DNA of 64,000 nt, taken from positions 64,501 to 128,500 of the forward strand of contig CAUJNA010000589.1 in assembly GCA_963377175.1 (NCBI GenBank), written 5' to 3'. The stretch comes from Effrenium voratum (taxonomy: Eukaryota; Sar; Dinophyceae; Suessiales; Symbiodiniaceae). Under the pieces are notes generated by a model. That model did not search any database and was not told the DNA's origin. It worked only from the letters and a program-made list of their open reading frames with translations. Below are positions 31,301 to 46,300 of this stretch, in pieces; position 1 is the stretch's first letter; each line of letters begins with the position of its first letter. The translations under genes and the position numbers were made by a program.

Positions 31301-34300
31301 GGCTGTCGCCATACATGGGTATGTCGTTTTTTAGGGGACCCCCGAAATTGGCTCTCTCCGGCTGTCCTTTTGGTTTCCCTCTAAACGAGACCCATAAGGC
31401 GTACCAACTTCAAAAGCAGACGGATTGCCAGCCAAATACACCCATCACCCGGAAGGCTTTCTGCTTTCCGAGTTTCAACTTTGAGGGGGTTGGAGGCTTA
31501 AGGCAGGTTGGACATATGTCCAGAACCCGAACTTGATGACAACTAAAAATGAGAAGGTTCCCCCTCTCCCTTTCCCCGGAAGCAGACCCAGCCAAAGCCC
31601 ATTTTTTATATCCTAACTGTAGATGTCCCTCCCCTAAAACGACTGACCTCTCTTCGGTTCCCTTTAAAAGGAAGCTGCTCTTGGAACCGCCGTTTCTCCG
31701 GGGCCGTGTGGACCTCGCCGGAAAAAAAAAAGAAGGAACGAACCCCGCGCACCCCGCGCCGAATTGAACGAACCGCCGCCGGGGCGCGGCGCGGAACCGG
31801 ACCCGGAGGTTGAGGATCGCCTGCATCGCCAGGTCCTGCACCGCGAAGCCCAGGCGCCGGGGATCCTCGAGGCTCCGATGAGCGGAGCGGAGCGGATCCG
31901 GCGCGGAAGCGGCGCGGACTCGGCGGAGGGCCGAGGGGTCCCAAGCAAAAAGAAGCGGGCGTTGGCTTTTCGAAGTGGGTGTATCCTGCGGTACCTTAAA
32001 GGGGCATAGTACGCCAGGTAAGCATGGTACGTCACCTCTCAACCTGGGACTCGCGAAAGAAGCACCACTCTTTGAAAAAATAATCGTTGAAGCCTACCAG
32101 TAGCGACGGATTCCCAAAGAAAACCGACAGGGGAAAATCAAAGAATCTTCATTTTAGCAAATGGAAGTCATTACACATGGTACTGAAAGGGGCATAGTAC
32201 GTCAGGCAAGTGTGCAATATACATGGTTATAACCCACCAAAGCCGTACCACTTGCTAAGTACCCAGCCTCGGGTTATAACCTACTTCCAACCGGCCCAAG
32301 TCACTAAGTAGGTCATACCCCAGGTTGCTGACTTGGCCGTGGCCAAACATCCAAGTACAAGTCGTCTTTTGTGGCCTAAGGGTCGTGGTTTTGAAGAGAA
32401 ACCACAGGAAGAAAAACCTGACGCAACACGCACCAAAGGGCCCGGTGTGTCATGGTGATCAAAGATAGACATTGGGGCGGGTTCCTGGAGAAAACAAAAA
32501 ACAACTACTATGCCCCGGAAAAGAAAAACCAGCAACGCCTGATACTTGGGGAGGTTGGCGAAGCATGTTTCTGCATGGAAGCAAAAAAAAAAAACAGCCA
32601 GGCCTTTCGAGAGGGCAAAGATTCAAATCCCGCGCCCTAAGACAGCACTTGAAACAACCCCGCACTCGACCGCGGCACTTGCGGCGGGTGATTTCCCCAC
32701 CAAACGGGTATGTGTCAAAATAGGACGTCAAATGGTGGCCTTCCTGTTGATTTCCCTTGAAACCAGCACCACAAACAATCCGGTCGCCTCAGAAAGCAAG
32801 AAAGACAGAAAAAAACCACGCCAGCACACAAAAGAAAAAGACTTGGGGCTCATCCACGAGCACCACCCATGTGCCCTCGGTTTTCCTGCCGCTCTCCTGT
32901 GCCCCAAAAACAATCTGGTCGCCTCAGAAAAAGAAAAACAAATAAAAAACACCCGTAAGGAAAATTTCAGGAGAAAAAGAAGAAGAAGAAGTCAAACGAC
33001 ACCCGTAAGGAAAACTTCCGGGGGAGAAAAAAAAAAAGGAGACAACAACGGGGCCTCCTTTTTCGAGCCACCACCCACGGGGCCCTGGAAGGTGCTGGGC
33101 TCCCGGGCCACGTAGTAGAGCCAATTGGAGTTGGCCACGGCCCCGTCGGAGGAGCGCGCCAGCTGCTGCCACTGCAGCAGCGAGCTCTTCACCATGGCCT
33201 GGCCAACACGGAGGACGTGCGCCGCTCCGCTCGGCGTCAGTCCGCGGGGTCCGCGACTGAGGGATCGGGAACTGAGCTTGTCTTGTTTTGGACGTCCAGT
33301 AGCGATCCGTTCCTTCTTTGAGCGATCAAGGGAAAATCACAACATGTTCATTTCAGCAAATGGAAGGACTCTGCGCCGCTCCGCTGGTTTTTGGTCCGCG
33401 GGGGTGATGGATTGGGAACTGAGTTTGTTGCTTTTTGACTTTCATTTTTGGGGGGGGAGGGGGGGGAGGGGGGTTGGGAATCAACCACACTGTGGATGGA
33501 CAAAATCCTGCACTACTTTGAAACCAGGGTTGAACCATGGTTTGCTGGTATTTACAGGGGAAGCATCATTCCAGGTCTACTTAAGTGGTGCGAAATGGAT
33601 TTCGTCCATCCACAGTAGGGAATCAACAGGCTTCTCGTGGGTAAATGAAGATCACTGCGTGCCACACCGCCAAACCGCCCTTTTCCTGGCAGGCTGATTT
33701 GGGACACTTCGGAGTCCCTTTCAGGGAACCAGTTGGATGGTTGTCCAACCCAAAAGTGCCCCATGGAACCGGAAGAAAGGGGGATCAATTGGCAAATTGG
33801 AAAGGAAGAAAAAAGGGGGTTCGGAAGTAAGTTCGGAAGAAAGGAATTCAAGTTCCCTTTGGCAAATTGGGGGTTCAAAGGGTCCGGAAGAAAGGAATCC
33901 CCTTTGCTGACGCGGCAACCCCTTCAATTCCGCGGATTTGCAAAGTCTGCAAAGTCCTGCAACGGGCGAAACTAAAAACATATTCATCGGCTTCCCCCTA
34001 CTGTGGATGGACGAAATCCATTTCGATCGGAATGAAACTTTCATTTGCTTGAGCTCCCGGGACAACAATCAGAACGTGTCCAGTCGTGATCCTTCCCTTT
34101 CAAAAACCAGCAGGGGAACATGGTCTATCTCAGGGAACCCTCCCCCTTGGACCACACCCCCCCCTGTAGGGACTGCATAGGAGTCGTTGTTTCCCCCGCT
34201 ATTTGGAGCTGCTTGGAGCCCGGTGGAGGGCTTTCCCGATATGCTTCTGGCTCCCGCTCTCAACGTGGAAGACCCGTCCGCTAATGCAGCCATGACAGCG

Positions 34301-37300
34301 GATCCTGACTTCAGCTCCTGTTTGATGCTGTCCATTTTCCTCTAAACTTTTTTTTCTACAGCAGCCAGGTCCCATTCACCCTCCAGAAGAACCAGGGGTT
34401 CAAACCTAAATCCAAACCACCCAACCCAAATCCCCCCCGGATGAAAGAACCGCCGCGGCCTGCAGTAGCTCGCGGCCCTCTTGCCTCGCGTCGCGAGTTC
34501 TGCGAGGACGGTTCTTGGTGGCTCGTCCGTCTGCTTTTTTGGCCCCTGTTTGTGGTGGGTTTGGGGGGGAGGATATGGCTGGCGCGAGTTGTTGGCTTTC
34601 ACAAATGGGCCTTTCAAGGGAAAACCAAAGGAGAACCACCATATCTTTGTTGGGGGGATCCAACCCTAAAACAGAGACACAGCCATGTGGTCATATTGTA
34701 CATGGGCATATTGAATATGATCATATTGAATACAGATAAGTTGTACATGGTCATTGTCTACAGTCATACTGTATACAGTCATGGTGTATACGGTCACGGG
34801 TATGTTGCGGGTTCTATGCACGTCTACCATCCGAAACTCAAGGGGCGCGAGTTGCAATTGCTGCTCCGGTTTTGGTGGGTTTCTATTCCACTTGAAAGAC
34901 CAGTCCAGCTAGTACGTAAGCGGTTGGAAATCCGGGTTCGGAAATGGCTAGATCTACCCGGCCACCGAACAGAGTGCTCAGGCTTCTTTTGGGACTCTAC
35001 TTTCCTTGTGGAAGGAGTTCGGTGCACTTCTATGTCATCCGAAGGCAGGGTATGTCAAAAGGCCGCATACTCATTGCATGCATAGACATTTATAGATACA
35101 ATCCTCCTCAGTGGTTTTCAGCTTTGGCGGGAGACATCAAATCAGTGAGATAAAAGAAACAAAAAACAGCTTGGGGCGGCCTCCATCGGTTGCAGCGAGA
35201 CTTTGCAACTTCGCCTGATTTAGTCGCCCTCTTTGCTCCAGCACCAAGCATCAACAAAAGGAAAGATGCCGCAATGGCAGCATCCGGCTGGTGCTGACAT
35301 GCGGGTCTGCCGCTTTCTAACGGTACCCCATGTGTTTGTGGTGCTTTCACGGAGCACAAAAAGAAACACCCATCCTTTTCGAGGTCCCCCAAACGAAAAG
35401 AGAGACACGCCCCTGCCTTCCTGTTTGTTCCCCTGTCTGACCCTTCTGGCATGCCATGTCCGAGCGGAAAATGTCACGACTGCGGCCAGAAGGCAGCGGG
35501 ATCATGCAGATGTTGAAGATCTGGCCCTCTTCCAGTTTCTGGCAAGCGACTTCTCGTCATTCGGGTTCCACGAAATCGGAACATCTGGGTGGCCGGAAAA
35601 AGAAAAGGAAGACAAAGCACTTTGAGGCGTCCCCTACTTTTGAGACACACTCATAGCTGACCCCAGGCCCCGGTTTCTGACAAGCGGTGAGTGAAAACAC
35701 AAATCAGAACCATGCATGACCACTAGTGGTTAAATTGGTGGTTTGGAGGTTGCACCAATCCAAACCACCAACTAAGGCTCACCCAAATGGAGGTTCTGAT
35801 ATTCTCCTGAACCAAGTTCCCCAAGCTCCCAAGTGGCTTCCTTTGTCCCCCCAACCAGGGTGTCCGTTTCCGTTAGATGCGCCCAACCAAGGTTTCCGAT
35901 TGAAAGTCAATGGAGCAGCGACCAAAATCCATCGACATGTACTGGATGCCCCGAAAACACATGTTGCACAGGTAGATCTAGATATACCGGGGGGGGGGGG
36001 GGGGGGGTTCTGGTTGGACTGGACTAGGTTGGTCCTCACGACCATTTCCTCTGTACCTACCATGGAATCCACAAGATTGAGGAAAATCGCCTTCCCACCT
36101 CCCAACTCAACGTGGGAGTTCCAGAAGTTCCTAAAACGGGACTGTCCAAGACTTTCGGGAGGTGACGTTGGGGCTGACCAAAACCAGACTTGGGTGTCTC
36201 TCCTTTTTTGAGTCCCTTCTTGGTGCTTGTTCCGGGAAACCACACCGAAAAGGATGAAGGGTGGTCGTCGCAAAATGCATCGCTCTCAGTGCAAAGAAAT
36301 AACCGTGACTTCTGCAAGCCTCACCAAAAAAAACACCGTCCTTCAGGGCACAAAGCCTTCTGCAGAAGTTGGCGCGCTTCTATTAAGTAAACCGGGCTGT
36401 CCGGTGTCTGATCCCCTGCCAAAACTTGTTAACTTGTTGTTTAAATGGAAACCCAACTGGACCAACTCAAAACAAAAAAGGAACCATATGGCTGGGACCC
36501 ACCAAGTAAAGGGACCTCCAGTTCTTCACTCCAATTTTCCCATGGAGAGACCAACTCTTTGGATGATGCTTCCAAGGAACCACACGGACCTGGCCCCACA
36601 CTTCAACGACCGTTGTGGGGGATCCCAATTAAATCAGCCCCGGCACAACCTTCCCGCGCTTTGGGGAATACCAAGGAAATGTTCGCCACATGCCCACCTG
36701 CTAGGGCATGATGTCAACCCCTGACTAAACCTGGTTCTTCAAAATATAGACTGAAAACATACCGGGTATTTGGAGCAAGGGCGTCGTGAATCCAGATTCT
36801 TACTCGCCAAGTTAAATGGGTTCTCTAGAAACCACTCCCAGAAAACCATGGGTTGACACCACACCCTCAAAAATCCGCGGTTCATACTTTTCCTTTCGAG
36901 AGCACCGAATGGGTCCCATTCAACCAAAAGGGCACCTGAAGGTTTCCCTTAAAACACCATACCCTCAATTCAAACTACTGTGGATGCACGAAATCCATTT
37001 CGCACCAGTTCGAAATTATATGGGGAACCATTGTTTCTTGTTGCCTTACCTCACGTTACCTCACGTTACCTTACCTCACCTTACCTCACCTTACCTCACC
37101 ACACCTTACCTGACCTTACCTCATCTGACCTTACCTCGCCTTACCTGCCCGCCTTACCTACCTGCCGGTACTTGGGGACGAGTTTTCGACTGCCCAACTC
37201 TGCCCGGATTTCCGCGTCTCGCTTCGGCCCTCTTCTGGCCTGGGGAGGGCTGCCGTCCTGGAGCAGGTTGAAGATCCTGAGGCCCACCGGGCCCCAGCGG

Positions 37301-40300
37301 TCCCGCACCATCTGCGACCTAAGTGGGCAGTGACTGCACCTGGAGAACATGTTTTGCCTGGATGGTTTTCAGAAAATTCTTGAAAATATGTCCGGAAGTC
37401 CGGAAGAATTCGCGGAAAGGTCCTGGAAAACGTCTGGAGGTCCGGGATTTGCAGAAAAAATCCAGAGACGGAACTGGCAGGACGCCAATTGCAGGAATTC
37501 CATGGGCTGTGTTGAGAGAACGACCTTTCGCGGGTGGGGCAAAGAGGGGTCTAAAGGGAAGCCACATTGGAGGGTGGAAGAGCTTGTAGGTTCCCTTGTT
37601 TGGGCAGGCACCAGCTGATTTCAGTTCACTTGAAGACCAACAGCGAAAAAACAGAAACGCACAACTTACTGAATCTCTCCAGTAAAGCGATCTCGCAATA
37701 GACAAACCTTCCAAAGACCTGGTTGAACTGGGTTGGTGGAAAACCCTGCTTTGGTTTTTTAAACCAATCTTGATGACCCGAGATCAAAAGCCTAAAGGGC
37801 AAACACAACTCCAATACCAGGTTGTTCACGGGTATATTTTGAAGAGCCATGCCGCCTTTTATACCCGGTTTGCATCATTCCGCTCTGTTTGGGCAATCCA
37901 ACCAAAATGATCCAAAGGTAAACCCATGTACAGGTCCCAACTTCCACGCCGGTAGAGCGGTACGGTTGTAGATACATGGGTCCAGCCTCCGTCCACACGA
38001 GTGTAGTGTATCAACACAAACAAAAGCAGACACCTTTGTCAGCAGCCCCTCTCCCAGGTGGTGACCTCTTCGGAGGCTACGGGGCTCAGAAAGCATTGCG
38101 AACTTGCCAAGCTCGTCAATCTGAAAGTCTTGATCCACTCAGAATGAATTTCTATCGGAACCCTGTGGAAGGACCAAAGCCTGCCCCACTTAGTCTAGAA
38201 ACTTTGGGATAGCCACGGGGACCGAAAAATTGTGGTTTCTTTCCTGTTGAATGCCCTTCACGACGCCAACCTTGAAAAAATGGTACACTTACAAGAAACA
38301 CACGCAGACACTAAAATCGGCCCATTGAACCAAGGTGAGTCATAATCAAAACCTGGTAGTAAAATGGGCTGCCCAGAACCATTTATATTTAAAGCAAAAA
38401 AATGAATAATTGAAAAGGCGGCCGCATTCATTTTCGCCTGGGCTTGTCCCTTACTACCCTCCAATTGCTCGCGCTTTGATTATCTAGTGAGAAGGATACA
38501 CTCCAAAAAAAACAGCTGGGTCTCGCTGTTTTGGAGTTGGTATCCCTCTTTGGCAGGTTTACAACCAAAAAGAACGCATGCGTATCCCTTTTTGGTAGGT
38601 GTTTAAAGGGAAGCCAGGCAAGGAAAACCGGACCGCGCCCTTCTGGGGCGTCAGCTAACCAAGACGAGCTCCCGAGCTGGAGATCGATTTCTTCGTTTCG
38701 GTCCGCGGCCGGGCGGCACGGCGAGCGCCCTCAGCAGCTGCCCGCAGCGGTCCCAGTCCACCGTCCACTCCGCGACCTCCTCCTGTCACGGAAAAGCCCG
38801 GAGAACGACTTGCTTTTCTCATACATTTTTGGTTCTTCCCTTTCTTTCCATGAGCTTTCAGAGTTGGAAATTGTTTCTCTTCAATTTGGCAGAGGCAAGG
38901 TCACCAAGAAATTGGCAAGGCCACGTAAGCCAACGAGGGTATAGGGAACTATGCCAGGCTTTGTGTGTCAAAAATGGCCATGAGCTTTCAGACTTGGGAC
39001 CACCTTACAAGCTCGACGTTGAAAGGGGGGGGGCAAAAGTCGATGATTTTAGCAGCTAAGCGGATTTGGATTTCAACCACTCTTCCCAACAACCGAGACA
39101 AGTGGCCGGACATGCATCCCCACTTAAATGATGTCCACTAAAGGGTCCCACACCCGATACTTGAAATTCACACTGTTCTTTCTTGTCTGTTTTGTCCTTT
39201 AAGACAATCAACACATAGGTACCCTCAAAAAAAGACACACGAATACTCATATGGGTGTGTGTGTGTGTGTGTTTTTCCCTGAGAGCACCACTTTGGGAGT
39301 TGGCTTCAAGGGAAACAGAAAGGAAAACAACCTGTCTAAACTTGTTGGTTACCACTCAAATTGTCTTCCCGCAAAGTTGCAAGGCCGTGAACTCAGGAAG
39401 TCAGCTATCCTTTGCAAGTCCTTCAGGTTGGACGGGTTCGGCCTTTAAGCCCCCCAGAATCTGGGACTAAGTATGAGCATGTGTCTGTCAAAATAGAAGA
39501 CAAGAGAAAACCACATGCTTCTCCGTTTGATTTCCCTTTCAACCAACCCCAAACAAACGTACCCTCAGAGAAGCATTTTTGGAGGGCACCCTTTTTGGTG
39601 CTCTTTGACCTGAAAAAGGAAAACCCGAAGCCAATTTGAGGGTGGATCCAACCTTAAAAAGGGCGCACCTAGATGGCAGATCCCTATGAAAGGAAGCATC
39701 GCTAAATCGGGTGGAACCCGTCGAGCAAAATCCACGATCAAATCGATGGACAAAGTTGGTGCTGAGCTACTCAAGGGGGGGAAAGGGTTCTACCTCACTG
39801 GTGGTTCCTTTGCGAGGAGTCTGATCTGTACTCTCCCGCAGGTGCTATGTTTGTGGGAGGAAAGGGCCTCCCTCCCACTAATAGAAGGCACCAATTTCCT
39901 CTGGGGGCCGGTGCCATGTGGGAGTGATGGTCATTCACCGACAATACGGAAACCCCCTATGAAAGAAACCTCCATGACATTGGGGCAAAAAAACATAAGC
40001 CCAGGTGATATCCCCAACAGCATGCGGCGCTCTTTTTAGTGCTCGCACCAAGCCCTCGCAGAACCTAGTGGAACCCTTGTGGAACCCTGGTGGAATCCTG
40101 GTGGAACCCTGGTGGAACCCTGGTGGAACCTTGGTGGAACGCTGGTGGAACCCTCGTGGAACCTGACCTCAGGGCCGCCCCGGACCACCCCGGAGCCTAT
40201 CTGGGCTGAGACCCCAAAGCTTTCAGCTGTTGGGGGAAAAAAAGAAACGAAAGCGTGACGTCGCAAACCGGTTCGCCCTCCAAATACCCGGATTCGTTTT

Positions 40301-43300
40301 CAGGGAGCTTGAAAAGAGCAACTACCCCTCGTTTTGAGCCACTTGATATCATACCCTCAAACCTTCCAAAGACCTTGGTAAACTGGGTCGCTGGTGCAAA
40401 AAAGCTCCTCATTTACTCTTTCAGGTTGGGTGAAATGGGGAAACCCACGCGGACTTCCTAGGTACCCCGCCATACCCTGAAAAAGGCGGGTACGGGATGT
40501 GGGGAGTACTCTTGCTGCTGCTCAGTCGGGAATTGCACAAAGGTTTTGGGAATGAACATAAAAATGCCCTCAAACCCATGTCTGCGGGGACCTCAAAAAC
40601 ATCCCTTGCAGGAAACCACCAGTTGGATGGTTTCTGGGGTTCATTCCAACTCATTCCCTGCTGAAAGCCAGCAAGTATGTACACCTGGCTGTGGGTCAAA
40701 CTCAATGGTACCATTTTGGGGAAGGTGAATTCACCACCCATTTTAGAACCTATTTTAGTGGTTCAATGGGGATTCTCGCTGGGGGCTAACCAAAATTTGG
40801 ATTTTGACCCATGGCCTCGCGAAGCGCCGCTCGCCCCGAGCGCCCCATGCCTGCGGGGACCTCCTCTCGATCTTCTTGCGGATCAGCTGATCCTGCGCCG
40901 CGCGCTGACGAGAAATGTGGACACCCCGTCTTGCTTTAAGAAGTCGGGACACCCCCTGGACATTATGCTCAAAATAGGGTTTTTCATGGAAAAGACACTC
41001 CTTGTTTCATGGGTTGGCATACCCAAAAAAGAAGCGGGTTAGCTTTCGGAGGAGCTCCTTGGAAGCAGAGAAAAGCATGCAACGAAAAGGACACTCAACT
41101 CAGGGAGATCGCATGCCAAGCTCGAATTGAAGCGACGGCGGGTTGTCCTTTGCCGGTCGCTTCGGCCCTCTACAAATGATGTCAGACGTAAATTGTTAAA
41201 TTCTGGGAGCACCACTAAAACCGTTGTCTTAAGATAGGTGTCTTCATTCACCCATGCAAAAAAGAGGCAAACATTAAACGCAAATACATCAATGAACGCA
41301 GAAACACGCAAATAAACAAATAAACAAATAAACAAATAAACAAATCACAAATAAATAAATAAATAAGTAAATAGATAAATACATAAATACACAATAAACA
41401 AGTACATGCAGAATTAAACAAACAAATGGATAAAGTGCAACCCAAAAAGCAGTAAAAAAAAAAAAACGCACGCCCTTTGCCCGACCCGCGCCTTGTGGGT
41501 CGTGAGGAGGTCGAGGCTGGAACGCAGCCGGTCCCGCAGGCGCTGGGGGTCCCGGGTCGCGGGCATCAGGCCTGGCTCGACCCTCCCATGGTCAGTGGCC
41601 CCGCTTGGATACCAAAAGCGGAGGTGTTTACCACGGAAAACCAGGTGTTCTAGAACAGGAACCCTTGAAAAAGCTGCTTTTCGAGGGTTCCTGTTCTAGA
41701 ACAATACACTTTCAAAAGCAACAAGGGCTACAAAGTGGTAGGGGTACAAACATACAATGCCAACAAAAATACAAAGTGGTCACGGTCTGTCGGGGGTAGA
41801 AAGTGACAAAGTACGTTGAGTGTTCGGCCAAGTTAGCTTCTGTTGTTGATCACCTCGGTTGCAACCCACTTAGAAGTACCCCCGTTCAGTGGGATTAACT
41901 CCTCCTACTCGTGGGTTGGAACCCAGGCAGCTCTCACGAACTTGGAGAATCGATCCAAGCAAGAGGAACCCCCCAAAAGAAAACAGCACCTCACATAAGC
42001 GTCCTTTTGGGCAAATAGATGGCCCTGGTAAATGAAAGAAAGCCAATCTGAACCAGTGCCATCTATTTCTAAGCAAACTAACCTAAAAAGGACACCTATG
42101 GCACCTCACCCACCCATGCCAGGCGGTCCTGATTGGAATGAGACCCTTTTTGGGTGGCCTTTCAAAGGGAAAACTGCATGGGAAACCATTGGCTTGGCGG
42201 CTCCCCTAGTGTTGATGGACGAAATCCGTTCGCACCACGAAATGAAACCATGGGTAATCATCATTCCAGCTTTCTTAGGTGGTGCGAAATGGATTTTGCA
42301 ACCACCCACAGTATATGAACGCCCCACTGGGCCTTTCGAGTCTAAAAAGGTCAGTCGCCTGTCTTGGGATGCGGGGCATCGGCGACCTGTGGTGGAGCCC
42401 TTACCATATGTCTTCGGGCGCCCCCTGAACTCCCGACGCCAAAAAATTCACCCCCCGCAAGTCCAAGCACTTGGCGTCTTCTTTGGTTGGTATATTAGTG
42501 CTGGGGGAAAACCAAGTGTTCCATGGCAAATGTTGGTATATTTAGAGAAAAAGAAATTGTGTTCCATGGCAAAGACCGTCCACTTTCGTGGCAGGGGGGC
42601 ATCATAAAAATTGAGTTCGGCTGCCTGCTCTCTTAACAATCATGTCGACGATCGGAGGACTTTGGAAGACTGTCCTCTTGAACAGCCCCGCTTCCATATT
42701 CTGGGAAGACGGGTCTCCTTTGCACAGGGTTCAGAGCACTTCCATTGGCAAAAGGGATCCCCCCTTCTTGGCAGAGGGGTGGAGGGTCCCCAATTCCACT
42801 TCTCTCTTTCTCATAGAGGGGAAAATGGAATTCTAGGAGTCCCCCCCCCCTCCTTCCCCCAATTCCACTTTTAAGGGTGGTGTTGATCAAGAAGGGTTTC
42901 GGCCTGTCAACCGAATACCGAATCGGATGCCTACGTAGCGCGCCATGATGGCGTCCAATGTCACATAGTTGGTCACCACATCGCCGCCTCAAACGATACG
43001 CCTCGTTTCCCCGAAGGAGCACATGGGACATTTAGGCTTCGTCCCCTGGTCTTGTTGCTCCTCACCCATGTCCCGATTTTCACATGGAAAATACGGTGGA
43101 TGGACCAAATCCCCAATCACTTTGGAAACCATTGGACACCCGTTGCTTCTGGTATTTCCAGGGGAATCATCCTTCCAGGGGTTCTTGTGCGAAATGGATT
43201 TTGTGCATCGTAAGACCCAATGTCTCACATGGGGCCTTCGCCTTCGTGCCCGAAACATTCCCTGACAACATCAATGTGACTCATCCTTTTTGGGTTTCCC

Positions 43301-46300
43301 TTTGGGTAAATCCTTCTCCAAGCAACGTGGGACCGAAACGTCGGGCTGTCCGTTTTCAGATCCCCTACTGAAAGTGAAGAACGTTTGACGGGTGACATGG
43401 AAACCCAACCACTACACCGACTAAAAGCAAACAAACACCTATTCTGAACCGAACCAAAACCAACCAAAAACCTAAGTTGAGCCGGAAAAAACCCACAAAC
43501 CCTTCTTCAAAGCCCCTGGGACCCAAACACGTCGATGCTTTCCGCTTTGCGCCGCTTTGCCTCGACTCCCGGGCGGGGAGGGGGGGGGGGACTGGGCCGA
43601 CTGGAGCGCCGGGCCGTGGCCCGGGACCACGGAGGAGAGCGTCGCCAGCAGCGCGATGCCCGCCAGCTCGTTCACGTGCTCCTGGGACTTGTAGCTGGAG
43701 GTTCTCTCTGGGATTTTGTTTGGGTTTCTTAGGGGGGTGTCCCAAATCAAAAGGCTGGGAGCTGGGAGTTGTGCTTGTGGGGCCCGGTTTCTTGGGGGTC
43801 TTTTGGTAGGTCCTAAGGTGTCTTGGAGGTTCTCTCTGGGATTTTATAAGTTTCTTTGGGGGTTTCCCAAATCAAAGGGGGGTCCTCTTTTTTGTAGGTG
43901 CCCGGCTTCTTTCGGGGATTTTAGGTTTCTTGGGGGTTTCCTGGGATTTTAGGTGCTCTTGAGATGCAGGGGCTGCAGGAAACTTCCCCAAATCAAAGGT
44001 TGAGCAACTTACTGGTTGGTTATCAAAGTTGCTGGTGCGACAAGTAGGGAATGTGGGAATGAACCCAGGGGTCCCCGTAAAGGAAACCACCACTTGCATG
44101 GTTTCTTCTGGGGGTTACAAAGCGGCTGCCAGGATTTCCCATACAGGGCCTTCCCAAATCAACAGTTGATCAGTTTACCGGTGGCTTCCATTGCAACATT
44201 GGGGGTTACACTCGACTAACCTGACCAAGCTCCCAGGACCCCGCAATGGAAGACTTGGCTCCATTCTCAGAGCTTCCATCTTAGTCTGAGGGATGAGATC
44301 AAAGTCCAACCAAAGGGTTCACAGGTTGGGTGGTTTCCCTTTATAGTGACGGACATACAAAAAGAAATTGTTTGACACTTTTGGACACATTCCTTCTCGG
44401 GGTTTACAGGGGCTGCCTGGATTTGATGATCACGCTAGCCGCTGGGGCCCTTGGCAACATCCTAGAGTAGGAATTGTCCAGGGGTGCCAAGGTACATACC
44501 CCTTTTACATACTTGGACAAATGAACCCAAAAGGCCTGCTGATATTCATACCATATCCTCTCCCCAGAAGGGGTATATGCCCCTTATAAAGTGGGTTGGA
44601 ACACGGAGCCAAGGGGCATGAACAAGATATTTTAAACTCTAGAACAAGGTGGCCTACGAGTTTGCTTGGTAAGGGGTTGACGCAGGGGCTGCCTGGATTT
44701 CCCCAAATCAAAGGTTGGTCAATGTACGAGTGGTGTCCGTTGAAACCATCGAATTCCACTTTTGGGGTTATCAAAGTCAGGAACTTGTTGGTGGGTTTCC
44801 CTTTTAACCTACTCTGGATGGACAAAATCCTGAACCCACTTTGAATCCATGGGAAGCCATCGTTGGTTGGTATTTACAGGGGAATCATCGTTCCAGGGTT
44901 TCTTAAGTGGCGCAGGATTCCATCCAAGGTACCACTTAGGGGGTGACTTTGATAGTGGCGAAATATTGGGCCAATTCCCTATTGTTGATTCCCAAAGCCC
45001 TCCCCCTCCTTGTTTGTGCCTATTCTGAATGAGTGTTTCTAACTTGTTGTTTCTGCCCCAAAAAACATCGGGTATTTTTGGAGGAGACCCCAGCTTTGCT
45101 TAGGGTGCCCTTGTGAGGATTTTATCCAGCGCCCCCAGCCCTTTTTTGAGGATACCATTTTCAGGTTGGTTTAAAGGGAAACCAAAAGCTGAAAAGCGAT
45201 GGGACCCTTGGCTTCCGCAATTTCTTGACACATGCCCATGTTTTCGGCACCTGAGCAGATGGAAACGGGTGTTGCCTGCGGTAGGTTCTATTACCGCTAC
45301 AAAGCTTTGCGTAGGCCTTGCATGAGTCCTCATGCAGTAGACCACCCAGTAACATGGCGGGGGCGGAGGGAGTTGGATGCGTCTCCCGCTTGGGTAATGT
45401 CAACCCAGGATTTGCCCTGTTTGTTTATTTTCTGGGGGGTGTCCCTGGCTTGACTGGGCGTCACTTGTGGAGGGGCCCGCACCTTCATATTAATCAAGCA
45501 GGGGTTTATTCAGCCAGGGTCGACATGATCATAAAAGGTGGCAACCTAAAACCCACTTTTTCAACATGACCACGTCCTCCACGACCCGGCACAGCATGTT
45601 CTTGCAAACGCAGAGGTTCAGGTTCAGGCGGTCGTATCTGTATACAGCCTCCGCCAAAAGAACAGAAACAAAAAAGGCCGTTCGAGTAGGATTCTATGTG
45701 GGTGTTTCTCTTCCTGGCGCCCCTTTCTTGGTGGTTTTTTCAAGGGAAACCAAGAGGAAACCAATCATTTTGGGGTCCCTTGTGGCGGGGTTCCTTGTGG
45801 TCATCCTTGAAAACAACCAAGATTGGGCACCCTCAGAAAGGACACAACCATCATAATTTTCAGGCAAGTAATGCCTGTGAAGAGTGCAAGCATGCAAATG
45901 CAAACGCGAGACACCCGGCACAAATGCCAACGAAGAAAGACAGACAAACAGTTCTTCTTCGTGGCACCTCTCCTCAGTTCTGGGCAGACGTGCAGCGCTT
46001 GATTTCTTTTCGGTGGGCGATTGCCTTGTCGAGCCTGGAACTCACGCTGCATTCAGATGTGTCGCAGTGCTTCTCTCCATATCGTGCGACCGGAGAACAT
46101 TGGAGCATTGGTTCCCCAAAAGAACATTGGGTTGTCGCCTGGTTTGAAAACAAATCTGGAGCATCCGTGTCAAAAAAAAAAAAAAGTTTTCGTGCACTGG
46201 CACCCATGATTGATCAGAAAGTACAAAAAGCAGGGGGTCACAACAAGACCTCCAAAATGCGGGGTCCATGAATCAGGGTCAACCTTACGGCGATAGCTAG

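Larger units (their letters stand above)
29647..31789 (-). other. RPC3 intron 18 region with missing coil exon(s)
   Basis: Family comparison says about 40 residues of coiled coil should be coded here. The only open stretch is 30450-30585 (LLVAKERAQLIHEGPSGGFL), with weak similarity. Family C (29.8 kb) and family A (30.86 kb) copies are present. Confidence 0.4.
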
